From Przewalskia tangutica (Eukaryota; Streptophyta; Magnoliopsida; Solanales; Solanaceae): a DNA stretch of 64,000 bases. Location of the stretch: NCBI GenBank assembly GCA_029844215.1, contig CM056738.1, positions 73,090,093 to 73,154,092 on the forward strand, given 5' to 3'. The notes beneath the pieces are model-generated. The model was not told the DNA's origin. It did not search any database and saw nothing but the letters and a program-made list of their open reading frames with translations. Below, one piece after another: positions 30,220 to 42,372 of this stretch (positions are counted from its first letter, which is position 1; the number at the start of each line of letters is the position of its first letter). A program made the translations under genes and the position numbers.

Positions 30220-30501
30220 TGGCAGCCCACTTCCCAGTTCATCGGAAATCAGTAGGGCACCGTAATTTCCGAACCCGACCTCAAAATGGGCTAGGTCCTC
30301 TTCTTCAAAGTCCGAATTCTTGGGCCTCATCCACAATATGCATGCAAACCAAGCACCGCCCTTGTTGGCTATGCTCTCATGGATATCGAACAGGCTATGA
30401 ATAATATAAATCTGAATGTTTCAGATGAGTCGTGGTATATGGAAACATGATCTACGTCTTACATCATGGCATCTTAAGGTAATCTCTCGTCTTATTTTAA
30501 T

Positions 30502-31944
30502 ATGAGCACTAATAAAAATATTATTGTCGACAGTGGGCAGGAAATTCCTATTTATGGTATTGGTCAGGTAAATCTACCCCTTCCACACCCACCATTAAAA
30601 TTGAAAAATGTCTTACATGTACCAAAATTAATTAAAATTTTGATATTTGTGCGACGTTTTACTACTGACAACAATGTTTCTGTGAATTTTGATCTGTTTG
30701 ATCTTTTTGTGAAGGATTTTCAAGCGGGATGCCACTAATGAGATCTGATGGCATGAGGAATTGTATCCTCACGATTGTTTCCAATAAATGCATGACCAAC
30801 CTATCTACTTTTGCAGCCATTTTTCCTACTATGTGGCAACACCGGTTGAAACACCCGGGAGCACCAGTTTTTGATAATCTTAGGAAGAATAAATTTATTT
30901 CTTGTAGAAAACTTTTGAACTCTTCTGTTTGCCAAACGTGCGTGTTTGGTACACATGTTAAACTTCTTTTTGCATCTTCTATTTCCAGTACTCTTATGCC
31001 ATTTGATCTGTTGCATTGTGATTTGTGGACATCACATGTTTTGAGTTCTGCATGTCAAAAATATTATTTGCTTATTTTAGATTATTTCAAATTTTCTATT
31101 GACATTTCCATTGGGGAATAAATCGCAAATCTATACCATTTTTAAACAATTTAGTGTTTTTATCAAAACTCATTATGAAAAATTCATTAAATGTTTTCAA
31201 TGTGACAATGAAAGGAATTCATAAATGCTCAATTTAATGATTTTTTATCACCAAATGAGATGTATTTGCGTGTTTCAAGTCCCCATACATCTCCACAAAA
31301 TGAAAAAAACCGAAAGAAAGATTTGAACAATTAACAATATGATTTGCACTCTCCTTGTGCATTCGTCCACACCACTAAATTTTTGGCACCATGCTCTTCA
31401 AATGGTCACACATCTTTTAAATATTCTTTCCAGTAAACTACTCTCCAACGTGTTACCCACACAAATGTTGTACCACCGTCTTCCATTATTTACACATTTA
31501 CGTGATTTTTGGTGTTTGTGTTATCCTTTGTTTTCCTCCACCACAATTAACAAACTTCAGGTCCGTTTCACTCTTTGTGTATTTTTGGAATACCCACAAA
31601 ATCATTGGGGATATAAGTGTTATGATATGACAAATGAGAAAATTATTATTTCTCGTCACGTCATTTTTTATGAATCTACATTCCTGTTTACAACATCTCA
31701 AGTGGCATCCTCACCTTCATGTGATTTTATGGACGACAGACTATATCCAATTTTGAGGTATCATCTAAACACTCAACAATGTGGGACTTTTCCAAACCCA
31801 ATGACCCAAACTCAAAATGAGAATGGATGGTTCGAGGAGCGGATGCCACTCTTCCCTGGTCCGGGAGTATCATTTAGACCTTCCGAAAAATCCATTGACT
31901 ATATGAAAAAAGGATATGATAACAATGTTCCCTCCTTTCATTAA
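30502..31944 (+). pseudogene. Ty1/copia protease edge, GAG-pre-integrase and integrase remnants
   Basis: The frame at 30502-30738 has VDSGQEIPIYGIGQVNLPLP and LKNVLHVPKLI, the region after the copia protease active site. The next (30729-31121) has WQHRLKHPGAPVFDNL (the HRLGH-like GAG-pre-integrase site), CQTCVFGTHVKLLF and FDLLHCDLWTSHVLS, the integrase start with its catalytic Asp in CDLW. A third (31339-31944) has FWHHALQMVTHLLNILSSKL and KCYDMTNEKIIISRHVIFYE, the integrase C-terminal part. The intervening catalytic residues are lost in shifts at 31121-31339. No RT follows. Integrase would insert the cDNA; this copy cannot. Confidence 0.8.
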
Positions 31945-31950
31945 TTTTCA

Positions 31951-32930
31951 ATCCTTCTTGATCAGGAATTTTTTCTTTTATCTTTTCTTTATATTTTTTA
32001 TTTGTTTGTCCTATATAAATCGTCTACTTTTACTTTTATTCGAATCATACATATATGCTTGCAACAAAAGTGCCCCATTTGCAAGAAACGTAGGCGCTTC
32101 GTATCTCATATAATCGATTGCATTACATATAAATTTATGATCAGTGATATACTTTAAAACACAAAAAAATGACGTTGAAGGTGATTTATTTCTGTCTGGT
32201 TTTATTCTGGATGAACATTAATAAAGAGTCTTCAGCTTTCCATGACTGTCCATAAAAATGTACGGATCTACTTCCTTAGTTCACATTGATACTGATGCAT
32301 CTGCATGTATTACGTGAGAGTGCTCGACGAATATCTAATTTTTTAAAATATGTATTTTTGACTTTCCAAAAACTTGGTCAAATAGGCTAATGGATTCGTA
32401 CATCAAAAGCAAAAATTCTGTAATAATAAATAAAAAATGAATTTAACTTACATATATTCATAGTGCAAAAAGATACATCACACTCAATTTATGTGTTGTA
32501 GCAGACTAGAGGTGAGCGGGTCTGGGTACCCTACCATTTTTCAACTACCCGGACCCTACCCTGTAAAAGACCGATTCCTAAATTTACTACTCGAAACCTA
32601 CCCGTAGCAATCATTACCGAACCTACGGACCTGCGGTTCGGATAGGTTCCTGCACGTGCTCACCCTATGACTGAAGTTGATTGATGGATATTGTATGAGC
32701 TATATTTGATCAGGGGAAGATAGTATCACAAAAAAAAATCCTTGTAGCATGGGAAAAGATGTGTTATCTATCTCGTGAGTAAACTTTGTTGGGATCTTAC
32801 ACATAAAGTTTGATAAACTATGGATTAGATGGATCCATACATATAATATCAAATACCAATAATTGAGGGATTGTCCTATTCCTCAACAAGCTAGTTGCAT
32901 GATTAGAAAGATACTGCATTCTAGAGCTAT
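31951..32930. repeat. 3' region of the copia remnant and R1 repeat block, copy 3 (first part)
   Basis: The sequence after the pol tail repeats 26490-27540, including the R1 start (about 32290) and a MITE. It is cut at 32930 by the Tat/Ogre-like element; R1 resumes at 42934 with TTGCAATTAAATGCATC. Confidence 0.7.
32507..32667. mobile_element. hAT-like MITE, 161 bp (same insertion as 12463)
   Basis: Left end TAGAGGTGAGC (one change) and right end GCTCACCCTA. About 10 bases shorter than the sister copies through small losses. Confidence 0.55.
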
Positions 32931-34793
32931 TGTTGACAGTCAATTTTGACCCGTTTTTTGTATATTTCGTGCAATTTTAAGTATTTTAGCACACCACATT
33001 TTAATCGTTATTTTGCATATTTTTACATAATATTCTATGTTTATTTATTCACAAAATGACATTGCATCTTTTTTATTTATTTATTTTTATTTAAGCATTA
33101 TGTTTTTGTTAATATTATGTTTATAACAATATTTTGCATTTCTTTAAATAATTAATTGACATCCGTTTGATTTTAATTAGACATTAAACATTTGTCTAAA
33201 TATTGTATTTTATTATTATTGCATCGGCATTTACATTTTATAATCTTGCATCTTGTTAATTAATTTTTCTTTTAAATAATTAACGCTTTGCATTTTGTCA
33301 AACGATCCGATCTGAACCCAATCCGAATCATTCCAATCAACACCATTTTTATTTCATCCAAACACCCTTTTATTTCCCCCTCATTTTTTTTAAATTTCAA
33401 ACCCACTTTTCATTCCCCCCTAAAATACCAAACCCTAATTCTACCCCCTATTTATTAAACATTACCCCATTAGGAGGGGGGCAGCCCACAAGCCCACGAG
33501 TTCAGAATTTTAAAAAGAGATCAACCCTTTTCATTTTTTAAAAAAAGAACCCATTTCCTCCCTTCTCCTCGCCCCTTCCGTCGCCGCCCGCCGCCTTCGG
33601 CGGAGTTCTAAAAACTCGTGAACCCTTTAAACACCCGCGATACTCCACGGCCGCGCGGATCAGCACCTCCCCACTTTGTCTCCAGCGCGGCCTTCGTCGT
33701 CGCGAACCTAGCCGGCGAACCCACTGTTCCGGCGAACACCTTCAGCCGCGAACTTCATCACTGCCTATATCAACCACCACGGCGGCGTTGCTCCGGCGTT
33801 AGCCGTGGTAGTGACGCCGCCATTTTCCTTTTGTGCTACTCAAATAGCCGGAGTCTGAAACTCCGGCGACGTTGGGTTTTTGACTATGTTCTGGTATCTG
33901 TTTGTTCATTTTATGCTAAAGGACTGATTTCTTTTGTTTTGAATCTCGCCGGAGTTTAAAAGAAAAACTCCGGCGACCTTGAAGGCTTTAGTTTGGGTAT
34001 CTATCGCGGTTTACTGATCTTTGTTTTCGTTGTCGGACTTTAAAATTTCCGACGACCTTGTTGGCTTCATTTTATCGTTGTTGTCGGTTATTTGGACTGT
34101 TCTGGTGGCTGTCCTACTGTTTTCGGCGGTTCATGGGTTACTGTTTCGTTATTTTCCATTATCCCACAGATCAGTTGGTTTATCGTGTTGCTATGTTGAT
34201 GGTATTCCCACTTCTGGGGACCATTGTTGTTCACTATCTTGCTCACTAACATTCTGTTGGCTATACCCCTTTTAGGAACAATTGTGTTGCTCGTTTCACT
34301 ATGATCCAGCTACTGTTTTGCTGGGTTGGAATTGTTGCTGCTGCTTGTAGTGTCTCACTAATCATCTTGGGCTATGTTGCTTACTGTTTCGCTGTGTTGC
34401 TATTGTTTTGGTGTTCCATGGTAATTTGGACAATTTTGCCCTTTTATTACTTTATTAAACTGATTTTTGAGTATGATACTACACTTGGTATTTTACTGAT
34501 TTTTGAACAAGTTACTACACTTGATATTTTACTGATTTTGAACTTGATACTACACTGGCCTACGAAGGATTTATCCGTCGATCTGGAGGCCTCCGTGGTA
34601 AGTGAGACGGAATATGTGGGCGAGGAGGAAAGTGAAAAAGATTAGACGAGAATGCATAATATCGTTTACCGGGAGGCGAGTCGACCGCCGCCGTAGCGAT
34701 ATTGGCTTCTCATGTCTTAGTATCCTTGGCATAACACTAGCTGAGCCCACACTATATAAAAATATATCTTTTACAATATCTTTTACATATACA

Positions 34794-34827
<34 letters not shown>

Positions 34828-35384
34828 CATTGTGTTTGTTTGGTAATTTATTTATTATTTACTAACTCTTCTACTAATTGTCTTTTTGAGTTGAGCGCAC
34901 TTTAAAGTTAAAGCATTCGCATAAAATAAAATAAAAGCGATATGTTGCTAATTTCTCTTCATTACATCTTTTTTATGATTATTTGCTTTTATTACTATCT
35001 TGTTAAATATATATCTATTTTAAATATTTGCATGCTTAGTTTAAATATCTCTTGGTTAGTTTAATAATTAGAACACATTTAGAATTATAGATTGCATGTT
35101 AGCACAATAATATTAAACCTAAGTTTGAACGGACAACCGCAAGTTAGCGGATCCTTTAGGATGCCTAACCCCTTCCCTTTATGATAATAAAGAACCCTTA
35201 CCTAGAATCTCACATAGTTTCACAGACCTTTAAAATGGAGATCATTTGTAGTATTTTATGCTACATTTTCAGTGTCCTAATTCACTATAATAATTAGGTG
35301 GCGACTCCTTTAAATGCATTTTAGGAATCCAACCATGCGTAGCAGTAATCCCGTTTCCGACTCCGGTTGAAATGGTGTGTTACA
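32931..35384 (+). repeat. Left LTR of the Tat/Ogre-like element
   Basis: Starts TGTTGACAGTCAATTTTGAC and ends GGTGTGTTACA. It contains a GC-rich middle (33560-33990), a (TA)n run near 34796-34822, a TATATAAAAATATAT promoter-like motif near 34755, and the family's TAGGTGGCGACTCC near the end. Frames at 33618-34865 are not conserved in the right LTR and are not genes. Confidence 0.8.
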
Positions 35385-35387
35385 GCA

Positions 35388-35405
35388 TGGCGACTCCACT
35401 GGGGA
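35388..35405 (+). other. Primer-binding site of the Tat/Ogre-like element
   Basis: TGGCGACTCCACTGGGGA starts three bases after the LTR. This form is the one usually seen in Tat/Ogre elements, which prime with a tRNA-Arg; the tRNA assignment is from family knowledge. Confidence 0.7.
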
Positions 35406-36372
35406 TTTTAGGTTCTTAACCACAACAAACATAGGTTAATTTACTGTGCTTTATTTTCTTTATTTTGCTTAAATTGCTTCCTTTATGTTTTACACTTATT
35501 TGCTTTTATTGTTTTGCCTAAATTATTCTGCTTTACATAAAAATATTTTGCATATTGCTTTAACTGCTATTTGTTACCGCTTTCCTTAAACTGACATTCC
35601 GCTCATATTTCTTCCACTCTGAAAAATTCACACTATCACACACTACACGCGAGGTGTGCTTGGTGCATCAACAAAATTCTTTCTTCAAAACCCAAATTTA
35701 GGAGAGTTGGTAATATACGTGGAGTGTCCGGTCTAACCGGTGGCCGCGTAGCCTTCTCACTCGAGTTGTCCACTCGGGAACCTTGCGTCTAGTGAAGCCA
35801 AATCTTAGAAACTTGAGATAGAGCTATACCACCCTTTATTTTTAAGTCATGCATACATTTACCTTAGGTGGGTCGGTCCTTGGTATCGGCGCTTTGATAG
35901 AAAAACACCAAACTTGTCGACGGGTTTCTCAACCCAACGACCAACCAGCATACTATGTGTAGCGTGACAATGATAGACAAATCCAAGCCTAAGCATGACA
36001 TGCCGAAATTAGAAAAAGTGCACCGTCATTTGGTCGCCATTTTCAACAAAACATTGCAATTTAACAGCTTGGACCTAGTTATCATAATCTCGCATATTTG
36101 GCGTTTAGGCCCACCTCTGGCATTAAAAGAGGCCCCAAACATGCTAGGACGCGCATTTGATATTTGTATAGTCTGCTTGCTATGGTAATGTTTGTTGCTT
36201 TCAGCTATGTGCACTTTACTACATTATTTTGCTACTTCAACTTTGTGCATTCACTTAGTATTAATTACGAGCTATACTAGCTTGGTTTTCTGGGGCTGTG
36301 TTATCCCTTGCATTATCAGCGCGATACGCGGAAAGCCCATATCTCAAACAACGGTTTTCTCAAATTCTGACA
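35406..36372 (+). other. Leader of the Tat/Ogre-like element
   Basis: No recognised domain. A 77-codon frame at 35955-36188 (MCSVTMIDKSKPKHDMPKLE) lies where such elements carry ORF1 or gag and may be a remnant, but no match is evident. Confidence 0.45.
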
Positions 36373-37215
36373 CATTGGAACTACGTGTGACCTGATTCCC
36401 ACGGCGGGATACGTAGGCGGCCATTTCGGTCTCGGTCCCACCTTTTAGAAAAAAATCCTAATTTTTCATCTATTAAAAATCTCCTTATTTTGTCACACAT
36501 TTGGAACTACGTGTGACCTGATTCCCGGCGGGATCGTGGCGGCCATTTCGGTCTCGATCCCACCTTTGAGAAACAAATCCTAATTTTTCATCTATTAAGA
36601 ATCTCCTTATTTTGTCACACATTGGAACTACGTGTGACCTGATTCCCACGGCGGATCGTGGCGGCCATTTCGGTCTCGATCCACCTTTTAGAAAAAATCC
36701 TAATTTTTCATCTATTAAAAATCTCCTTATTTTGTCACACATTTGGAACTACGTGTGACTGATTCCCAACGGCGGGATCGTCGGCGCCATTCGGTCTCGG
36801 TCGCGTTTTAGAAAAATCCTAATTTTCATCTATTAAAAATCTCCTTATTTTGTCACACATTTGGAACTACGTTTGACTGATTCCACGGCGGGATCGTGGC
36901 GGCCATTCGGTCTCGGTCCCTTTTAGAAAAATCCTAATTTTCATCTATTAAAAATCTCCTTATTTTGTCACACATTTGGAACTACGTGTGACTGATTCTC
37001 ACGGGGATCGTGGCGGCCATTTCGGTCTCGATCCACCTTTTAGAAAAAAATCCTAATTTTTCATCTATTAAGAATCTCCTTATTTTGTCACATATTTGGA
37101 ACTACGTGTGACTGATTCCCAGCGGCGGGATCTGTGGTGCCATTCGGTCTCGGTCCTTTTAAAAAATTCTAATTTTTTATCTCTTAAAAATTACTTTATT
37201 CTCGTCGCGCAAAAA
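36373..37215 (+). repeat. Tandem array 1, ~120-bp unit, about seven copies
   Basis: Starts of TTGGAACTACGTGTGAC lie at about 36373, 36501, 36622, 36743, 36861, 36975 and 37095, with a degenerate eighth at about 37210. Each unit holds CTGATTCCCACGGCGGGAT, then GGCGGCCATTTCGGTCTCG, an A run, and CTCCTTATTTTGTCACACA. Spacings of 114-128 reflect small indels, mostly at G/C-rich sites. Confidence 0.85.
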
Positions 37216-38339
37216 CTATGGTTTAAGTGGTTCCTTTGGCAAAATGCATAGCGCCGTATCGACTTTGGTCCCGTCTTAAAAAAAAAAAAAACTTCGAAGT
37301 CTAAGCGATGAACCCGACTTGTGGGGCTATGCTCACAGACTATGTATCTACTTGATCTCTGGCGAGACACGTAGGTGGCCACGTCGACTCGATCCGACTC
37401 TTTCTAAAATCTTTTGCCCTTACTCTGCAGCTACAAAGCACGCTCAATCAAATCTACTGATAGGATAGTAAGGTTTTTCATATCAAATTCGGTCGTCCAT
37501 TCGACATCGCTTATGCCAAAGCGTGTTTGCTTAAGAAGAAGCGATCGATGCGAATAGCATATTATCGAATACGCTCTCGTAGTCAAATACTTAAAGCGAA
37601 CCTTGATTCTGGTCGAGCAGTTAGGCGTGCGAATGGTGAGTTAAAGCTACAAAGTCGCACAAACCAACAACCCATTTCAAATCTCACAAATTTTCTTTTG
37701 AGTCACGGATAACAAGAAATTTGGAAAGTTGGCAGCGTTGAGGGGATTTTCGCATATCATTTCGGCTCGCGGGGCCACATTTTATCCTCGTTCATTCGTT
37801 TTGCATATCTATATATCTGCGCACTAATTATTGCGTCTATCTTTGATTTTGTAGGAAGTTCGCATAGCGGCTCGGCATTCGTGAAAGCCACAATCGCGCG
37901 CGTCTATCAAGGCGTCATTTGGCTCGCGGGGGCCACTCTCATCCTCATTTCTCAATCACTTTACGACTCTAATTATTTTTATTGGTTTATATTCTACGGC
38001 TACGGGTTCCTCGATTCACGGGAAGCGATTCGGCTTGCGTCGTGCAAGGACAACATCTCGGCATTCAAAGCGTTTATGCGAGGACAACATCTCGGCGATT
38101 GCAGCATCTAGCATGTCGCCCAAGGACAACATCTCGGCATTCACAACACCGCGCATATCATACGGGGCGACATCACTACTCGCGAATTGCATTTATCATA
38201 TATTTATCATTCTGTTTTATGCGATTATACACTAATTTTTCTCAAGCTTAGCTTGCGGGAGCATTTATTCTCGAACAGGCGAACCGTCCGGAAAAGGCGT
38301 CGTCTCGACCCGATGGTCTGACACACTTTATCTCGCGAT
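37216..38339 (+). other. Interior of the Tat/Ogre-like element with short direct repeats
   Basis: Related sentences repeat, such as AGGACAACATCTCGGCATTC three times within 38046-38140 and GGCTCGCGGGG(G)CCAC twice (about 37766 and 37921). No protein domain. Confidence 0.5.
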
Positions 38340-40060
38340 AACATTATCTACGGTTCATACATGCGGCGATGACCTCTGCGTTTCGTCCATACAACGGCGA
38401 CATCCGTATCACGTCTATGCAGCGGCGTCTCTTTTATTATGCCTGTGCAGCGGCTTCAGCGGTTCATCTATGCAGCGATGATATCTGCGTCACGTCTATG
38501 CAGCGGCGTCCCTTTTATTATGCCTATGCGGCGGCCGTCAGCGGTTCATCTATGCAGCGATGATCTGCGTCACGTCATGCAACGGCGTCCCTTTCATTAT
38601 TTCTATCTGGCGGCCGTCAATAGTTCATCTATGCGGCGATGATCTGCGCATTTCGTCCATGCAGCGGCGAACATCTGCGTCACGTCTATGCAGCGGCGTC
38701 ATCTCGTCAAAGCCTATCTGGCGGCCGTCTGCATTTCGTTCATGCGGCGGCGAACATCTGCATCACGTCTATGCAGCGGCGTCGTCTCATCAAAGCCTAT
38801 GCAGCGGCCGTGCATTTCGTCCATGCAACGACGACTATCTGCATCACGTATATGCAACGGCGTCATTTTAATCAAAGCCTGTCAGCGGCCGTCTGCATTT
38901 CGTCCGTGCGGCGGCGAATATCTGCGTCGCGACTATGCAACAGCGTCGTCTCGTCAAAGCCTATGCAGCGGCCGTCGCATTTCGTCCGTGCAGCGAACAT
39001 CTGCATCACGTCTATGCAGCGGCGTCGTCTCATCAAAGCCTATCAGCGGCCGTCGCATTTCGCCCGTGCGGCGATGAGCATCTGCATCGCGTCTATGCAA
39101 CGGCGTCGTCTCGTCAAAGCCTATGCAGCGGCCGTACGCATTTCTTCCATGCGGCGAACATCTGCATCACGTCTATGCAGCGGCGTCGTCACGTCAAAGC
39201 CTATCAGCGGCCGTGCGTTTCGTCCGTGCAGCGGCGAACATCTGCGTCACGTCTATGCTGCGGCGTCATTTTCATCAAAGTCTATGCAGCGACTTCATCT
39301 GCGTTTCGTCCGTGCGGCGGCGAACATCTGCATCACGTCTATCGGCGGCGTCGTCTCATCAAAGCCTATCTGGCGGCCGTCGCATTTCGTCCATGCGGCG
39401 GCGAACATCTGCATCGCGTCTATGCAGCGGCGTTATCTCGTCAAAGTCTATCTGGCGGCCGTCGCATTTCGTCCGTGCAGCGGCGAACATCTGCGTCGCG
39501 TCTATACAGCGGCGTCTCGTCAAAGCCTATCACGGCTGACCATCGCATTTCGTCTACGCAGCGAACATCTGCGTCGCGTCTATGCAGCGCCGTCGTCATC
39601 AAAGCCTATCTGGCGGCCGTCTGCATTCGTCCGTGCGGCGGCGAATATCTGCGTCACGTCTATGCAGCGGCGTCGTCTCATCAAAGTCTATGCAGCGGCC
39701 GTGACATTTCGTCTATGCAGCGGCGAACATCGCATCACGTCTATGCAGCGGCGTCGTCATCAAAGCCTATGCAGCGGCCATCGCATTTCGTCCGTATAAC
39801 GATGAACATCGCATCGCGTCTATGCAGCGGCGTCATCTCGTGAAAGCATATCAGCGGCCGTGCATTTCGTCCGTGCAGCGGCGAACATCTGCATCACGTC
39901 TATGCAGCGGCGTCGTCTCGTCAAAGCCTATGCAGCCAATGCGCATTCGTCCGTGCGGCGGCGAACATCTGCGTCACGTCTATCAGCGGCGTCGTCTCGT
40001 CTAAGCCTATCTGGCGGCCGCTATGTTTCTTACATGCGGCGGCGGCATCTGCGTCGCGTC
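38340..40060 (+). repeat. Tandem array 2, ~84-bp GC-rich unit, about nineteen copies
   Basis: The unit reads roughly TATGCAGCGGCGTCGTCTCG, TCAAAGCCTAT, a GGCGGCCGT block, GCATTTCGTCCGTGCGG and CGAACATCTGCGTCACGTC. Each unit contains three variants of a GCAGCGGC/GCGGCGGC core, so it looks built from a ~28-bp sub-repeat. Because the unit lacks stops in the plus frames, it yields long open frames up to 386 codons (38639-39799). These are low-complexity translations, not genes. Confidence 0.85.
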
Positions 40061-40109
40061 CGTCGAATGATGCCGTCAACATTTACAAACACCACGTCTT
40101 TTGACCACG

Positions 40110-40400
40110 TCACTGCGACCCGGTGTCGTCGTAATCGACCTTTGGGACATTTTCATCTGCATCGACTTTACTTTTACTTTAGCATCGCAATGATCGATGT
40201 CGCCGTAATTCGACCTTTGAGACATTTTAAAAAATCTGCGTCAGCTTTACTTTTATTTTTCTAGCATTGCAGAAGCCCAATGTCATCATTATTCGACCTT
40301 TGGGACATTTTTAAATCGTCGGTTTGCTTTTATTTTTCGCATCATGGCGACTAAGGTCATCGTAATTCGACCTTTGGGACAGTGCAGTCTGCATCATCAC
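40110..40400 (+). repeat. Tandem array 3, ~77-bp unit, four copies
   Basis: ATTCGACCTTTGGGACA-type cores lie at about 40131, 40206, 40289 and 40360, separated by TTTACTTTTATTTT-type spacers. The array sits shortly before the purine stretch, where Ogre elements commonly carry tandem repeats. Confidence 0.75.
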
Positions 40401-40478
40401 TTTTGAGTTCTAGTTTATAAAGCAGGACAAAATTGGCTACAAGTCAACATCTTTGTCAGAAGACTCTTCCATCGTCTC

Positions 40479-40492
40479 GTACAAAGAGGACG
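40479..40492 (+). other. Probable polypurine tract
   Basis: ACAAAGAGGACG lies directly before the right LTR. The purine run is short and interrupted by a C, so its ability to prime is uncertain. Confidence 0.45.
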
Positions 40493-40493
40493 T

Positions 40494-42300
40494 TGTTGTG
40501 ATCAATTTTGACCGTTTTTGTATATTCGTGCAATTTTAAGTATTTTAGCACACCACATTTTAATCGTTATTTTGCATATTTTACATAATATTCTATGTTT
40601 ATTTATTCACAAAATGACATTGCATCTTTTTTATTTATTTTTATTTAAGCATTATGTTTTGTTAATATTATGTTTATAACAATATTTTGCATTTCTTTAA
40701 ATAATTAATTGACATCCGTTTTGATTTTAATTAGACATTAAACATTTGTCTAAATATTGTATTTTATTATTATTGCATCGGCATTTACATTTTATAATCT
40801 TGCATCTTGTTAATTAATTTTCTTTTAAATAATTAACGCTTTGCATTTTGTCAAACCAGTCGATCTGGAACCAATCTGAATCATTCGAATCAACACCATT
40901 TTATTTCATCAAACACCCGCTTTTATTTCCTCATTTTTAAATTTCAAACCCACTTTTCATTCCCCTAAAATACAAACCCTAATTCTACCCCTATTTATTA
41001 AACATTACCCGTTAGGAGAAGGCCCACAAGCCCACGAGTTGAGAATTTTAAAAGAGATCAACCACTTTTCATTTTTAAAAAGAAGCCATTTCCTCACTTT
41101 CTCCTCGGACCTTCCATCCGCCGCGCTCCGCCGCCATCGCGCCGCGGAGTTCTTTTAGAACTCCGTGAACCCCTAAACACCCCGCGATACTCGCCGCGTG
41201 CGAGATCAACGCCTCCAGCTTTGTCTCAGCGCGGCCTCGCCGTCGCCCAACTGGCCGTGAACCCGCTATTCGGCGAACACCTTCAGCCGCGAACTTCATC
41301 ACTGCCTATATCAACCACCACGGCGGCGTTGCTCCGGTGTTAGCCGTGGTAGTAGCGCCGCCATTTTCCTTTGTGCTACTCGAATAGTGAGATGCGAAAC
41401 TCGTGACGTTGGGTTTTGACTATGTTACGTATCTGTTTGTTCATTTATGCTAAAGGGTGATTTCTTTTGTTTTGAATCTCGGAGTTTAAAGAAAAACTCG
41501 GCGACTGAAGTCTTTAGTTTGGGTATCTATCGCGGTTTTGATCTTTGTTTCGTTGTCGGACTTTAAAATTTCCAGCGACCTTGTTGGCTTCATTTTATCG
41601 TTGTTGTCGGTTATTTGGATTATTCGGTGGTTGTCCCTCTTGTTTTCGGATTCATGGGTTCTTGTTTCGTTATTTTCCATTATCCTCTGGATCGGTTGGT
41701 TTATCGTGTTGCTATGTTGATGGTATTCCCATACGGGACCATTGTTGTTATTATCTTGCTCATTAACATTACATTGGCTATACCCTTTTAGGAACAATTG
41801 TGTTGCTCGTTTCACTATGATCCGACTCTTTGTTTTTCTTTGGGTTGGAATTATTTATTTGCTTGTAGTGTCTCGCTAATCATCTTGGGCTATGTTGCTT
41901 CTTGTTTATTTGTGTTGCTATTGTTTTGGTGTTCCATGGTAATTTGGACAATTTTGCCCTTTTATTACTTTATTAAGCTGATTTTTGAGTATGATACTAC
42001 ACTTGGTATTTCTTGATTTTTGAACAAGTTACTACACTTGATATTTCTTGATTTTGAACTTGATACTACTGGCCTCTGAAGGATTTATCAGTCGATCTGA
42101 GGCCTCAGTGGTAAGTGAGGCGGAATATGTGGGCGGAGGAAAGTGAAAAGATTAGGCGAGAATGCATAATATCGTTTCTGGGAGGCGAGTCGGCCAGCAT
42201 GTATGCGATATTGGCTTCTCATGTCTTAGTATCCTAGGCATAACACTATGAGCCCACACTATATAAAAATATATCTTTTACAATATCTTTTACATATACA

Positions 42301-42372
<72 letters not shown>

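Larger units (their letters stand above)
29325..31950 (+). mobile_element. Decayed Ty1/copia gag-pol interior
   Basis: It continues the 5' leader that is interrupted at 2690 in copy 1. gag, GAG-pre-integrase and integrase remains can be read in several frames; no RT or RNase H and no 3' LTR is seen before the R1 block. Confidence 0.7.

Noticed and set aside
33618..34865. Several frames of 60-114 codons in the left Tat-type LTR
   Set aside because: They lie in an LTR, have no domains, and are not conserved in the right LTR except as compositional fragments.
38639..39799. A 386-codon open frame that could be called a gene
   Set aside because: It is a translation of the ~84-bp tandem array; neighbouring frames are also open and there is no domain or unique start.
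36373..40060. Regularly spaced repeats suggesting a CRISPR array
   Set aside because: Units are contiguous with no unique spacers, lie inside an LTR element, and the DNA is plant nuclear with no cas genes.
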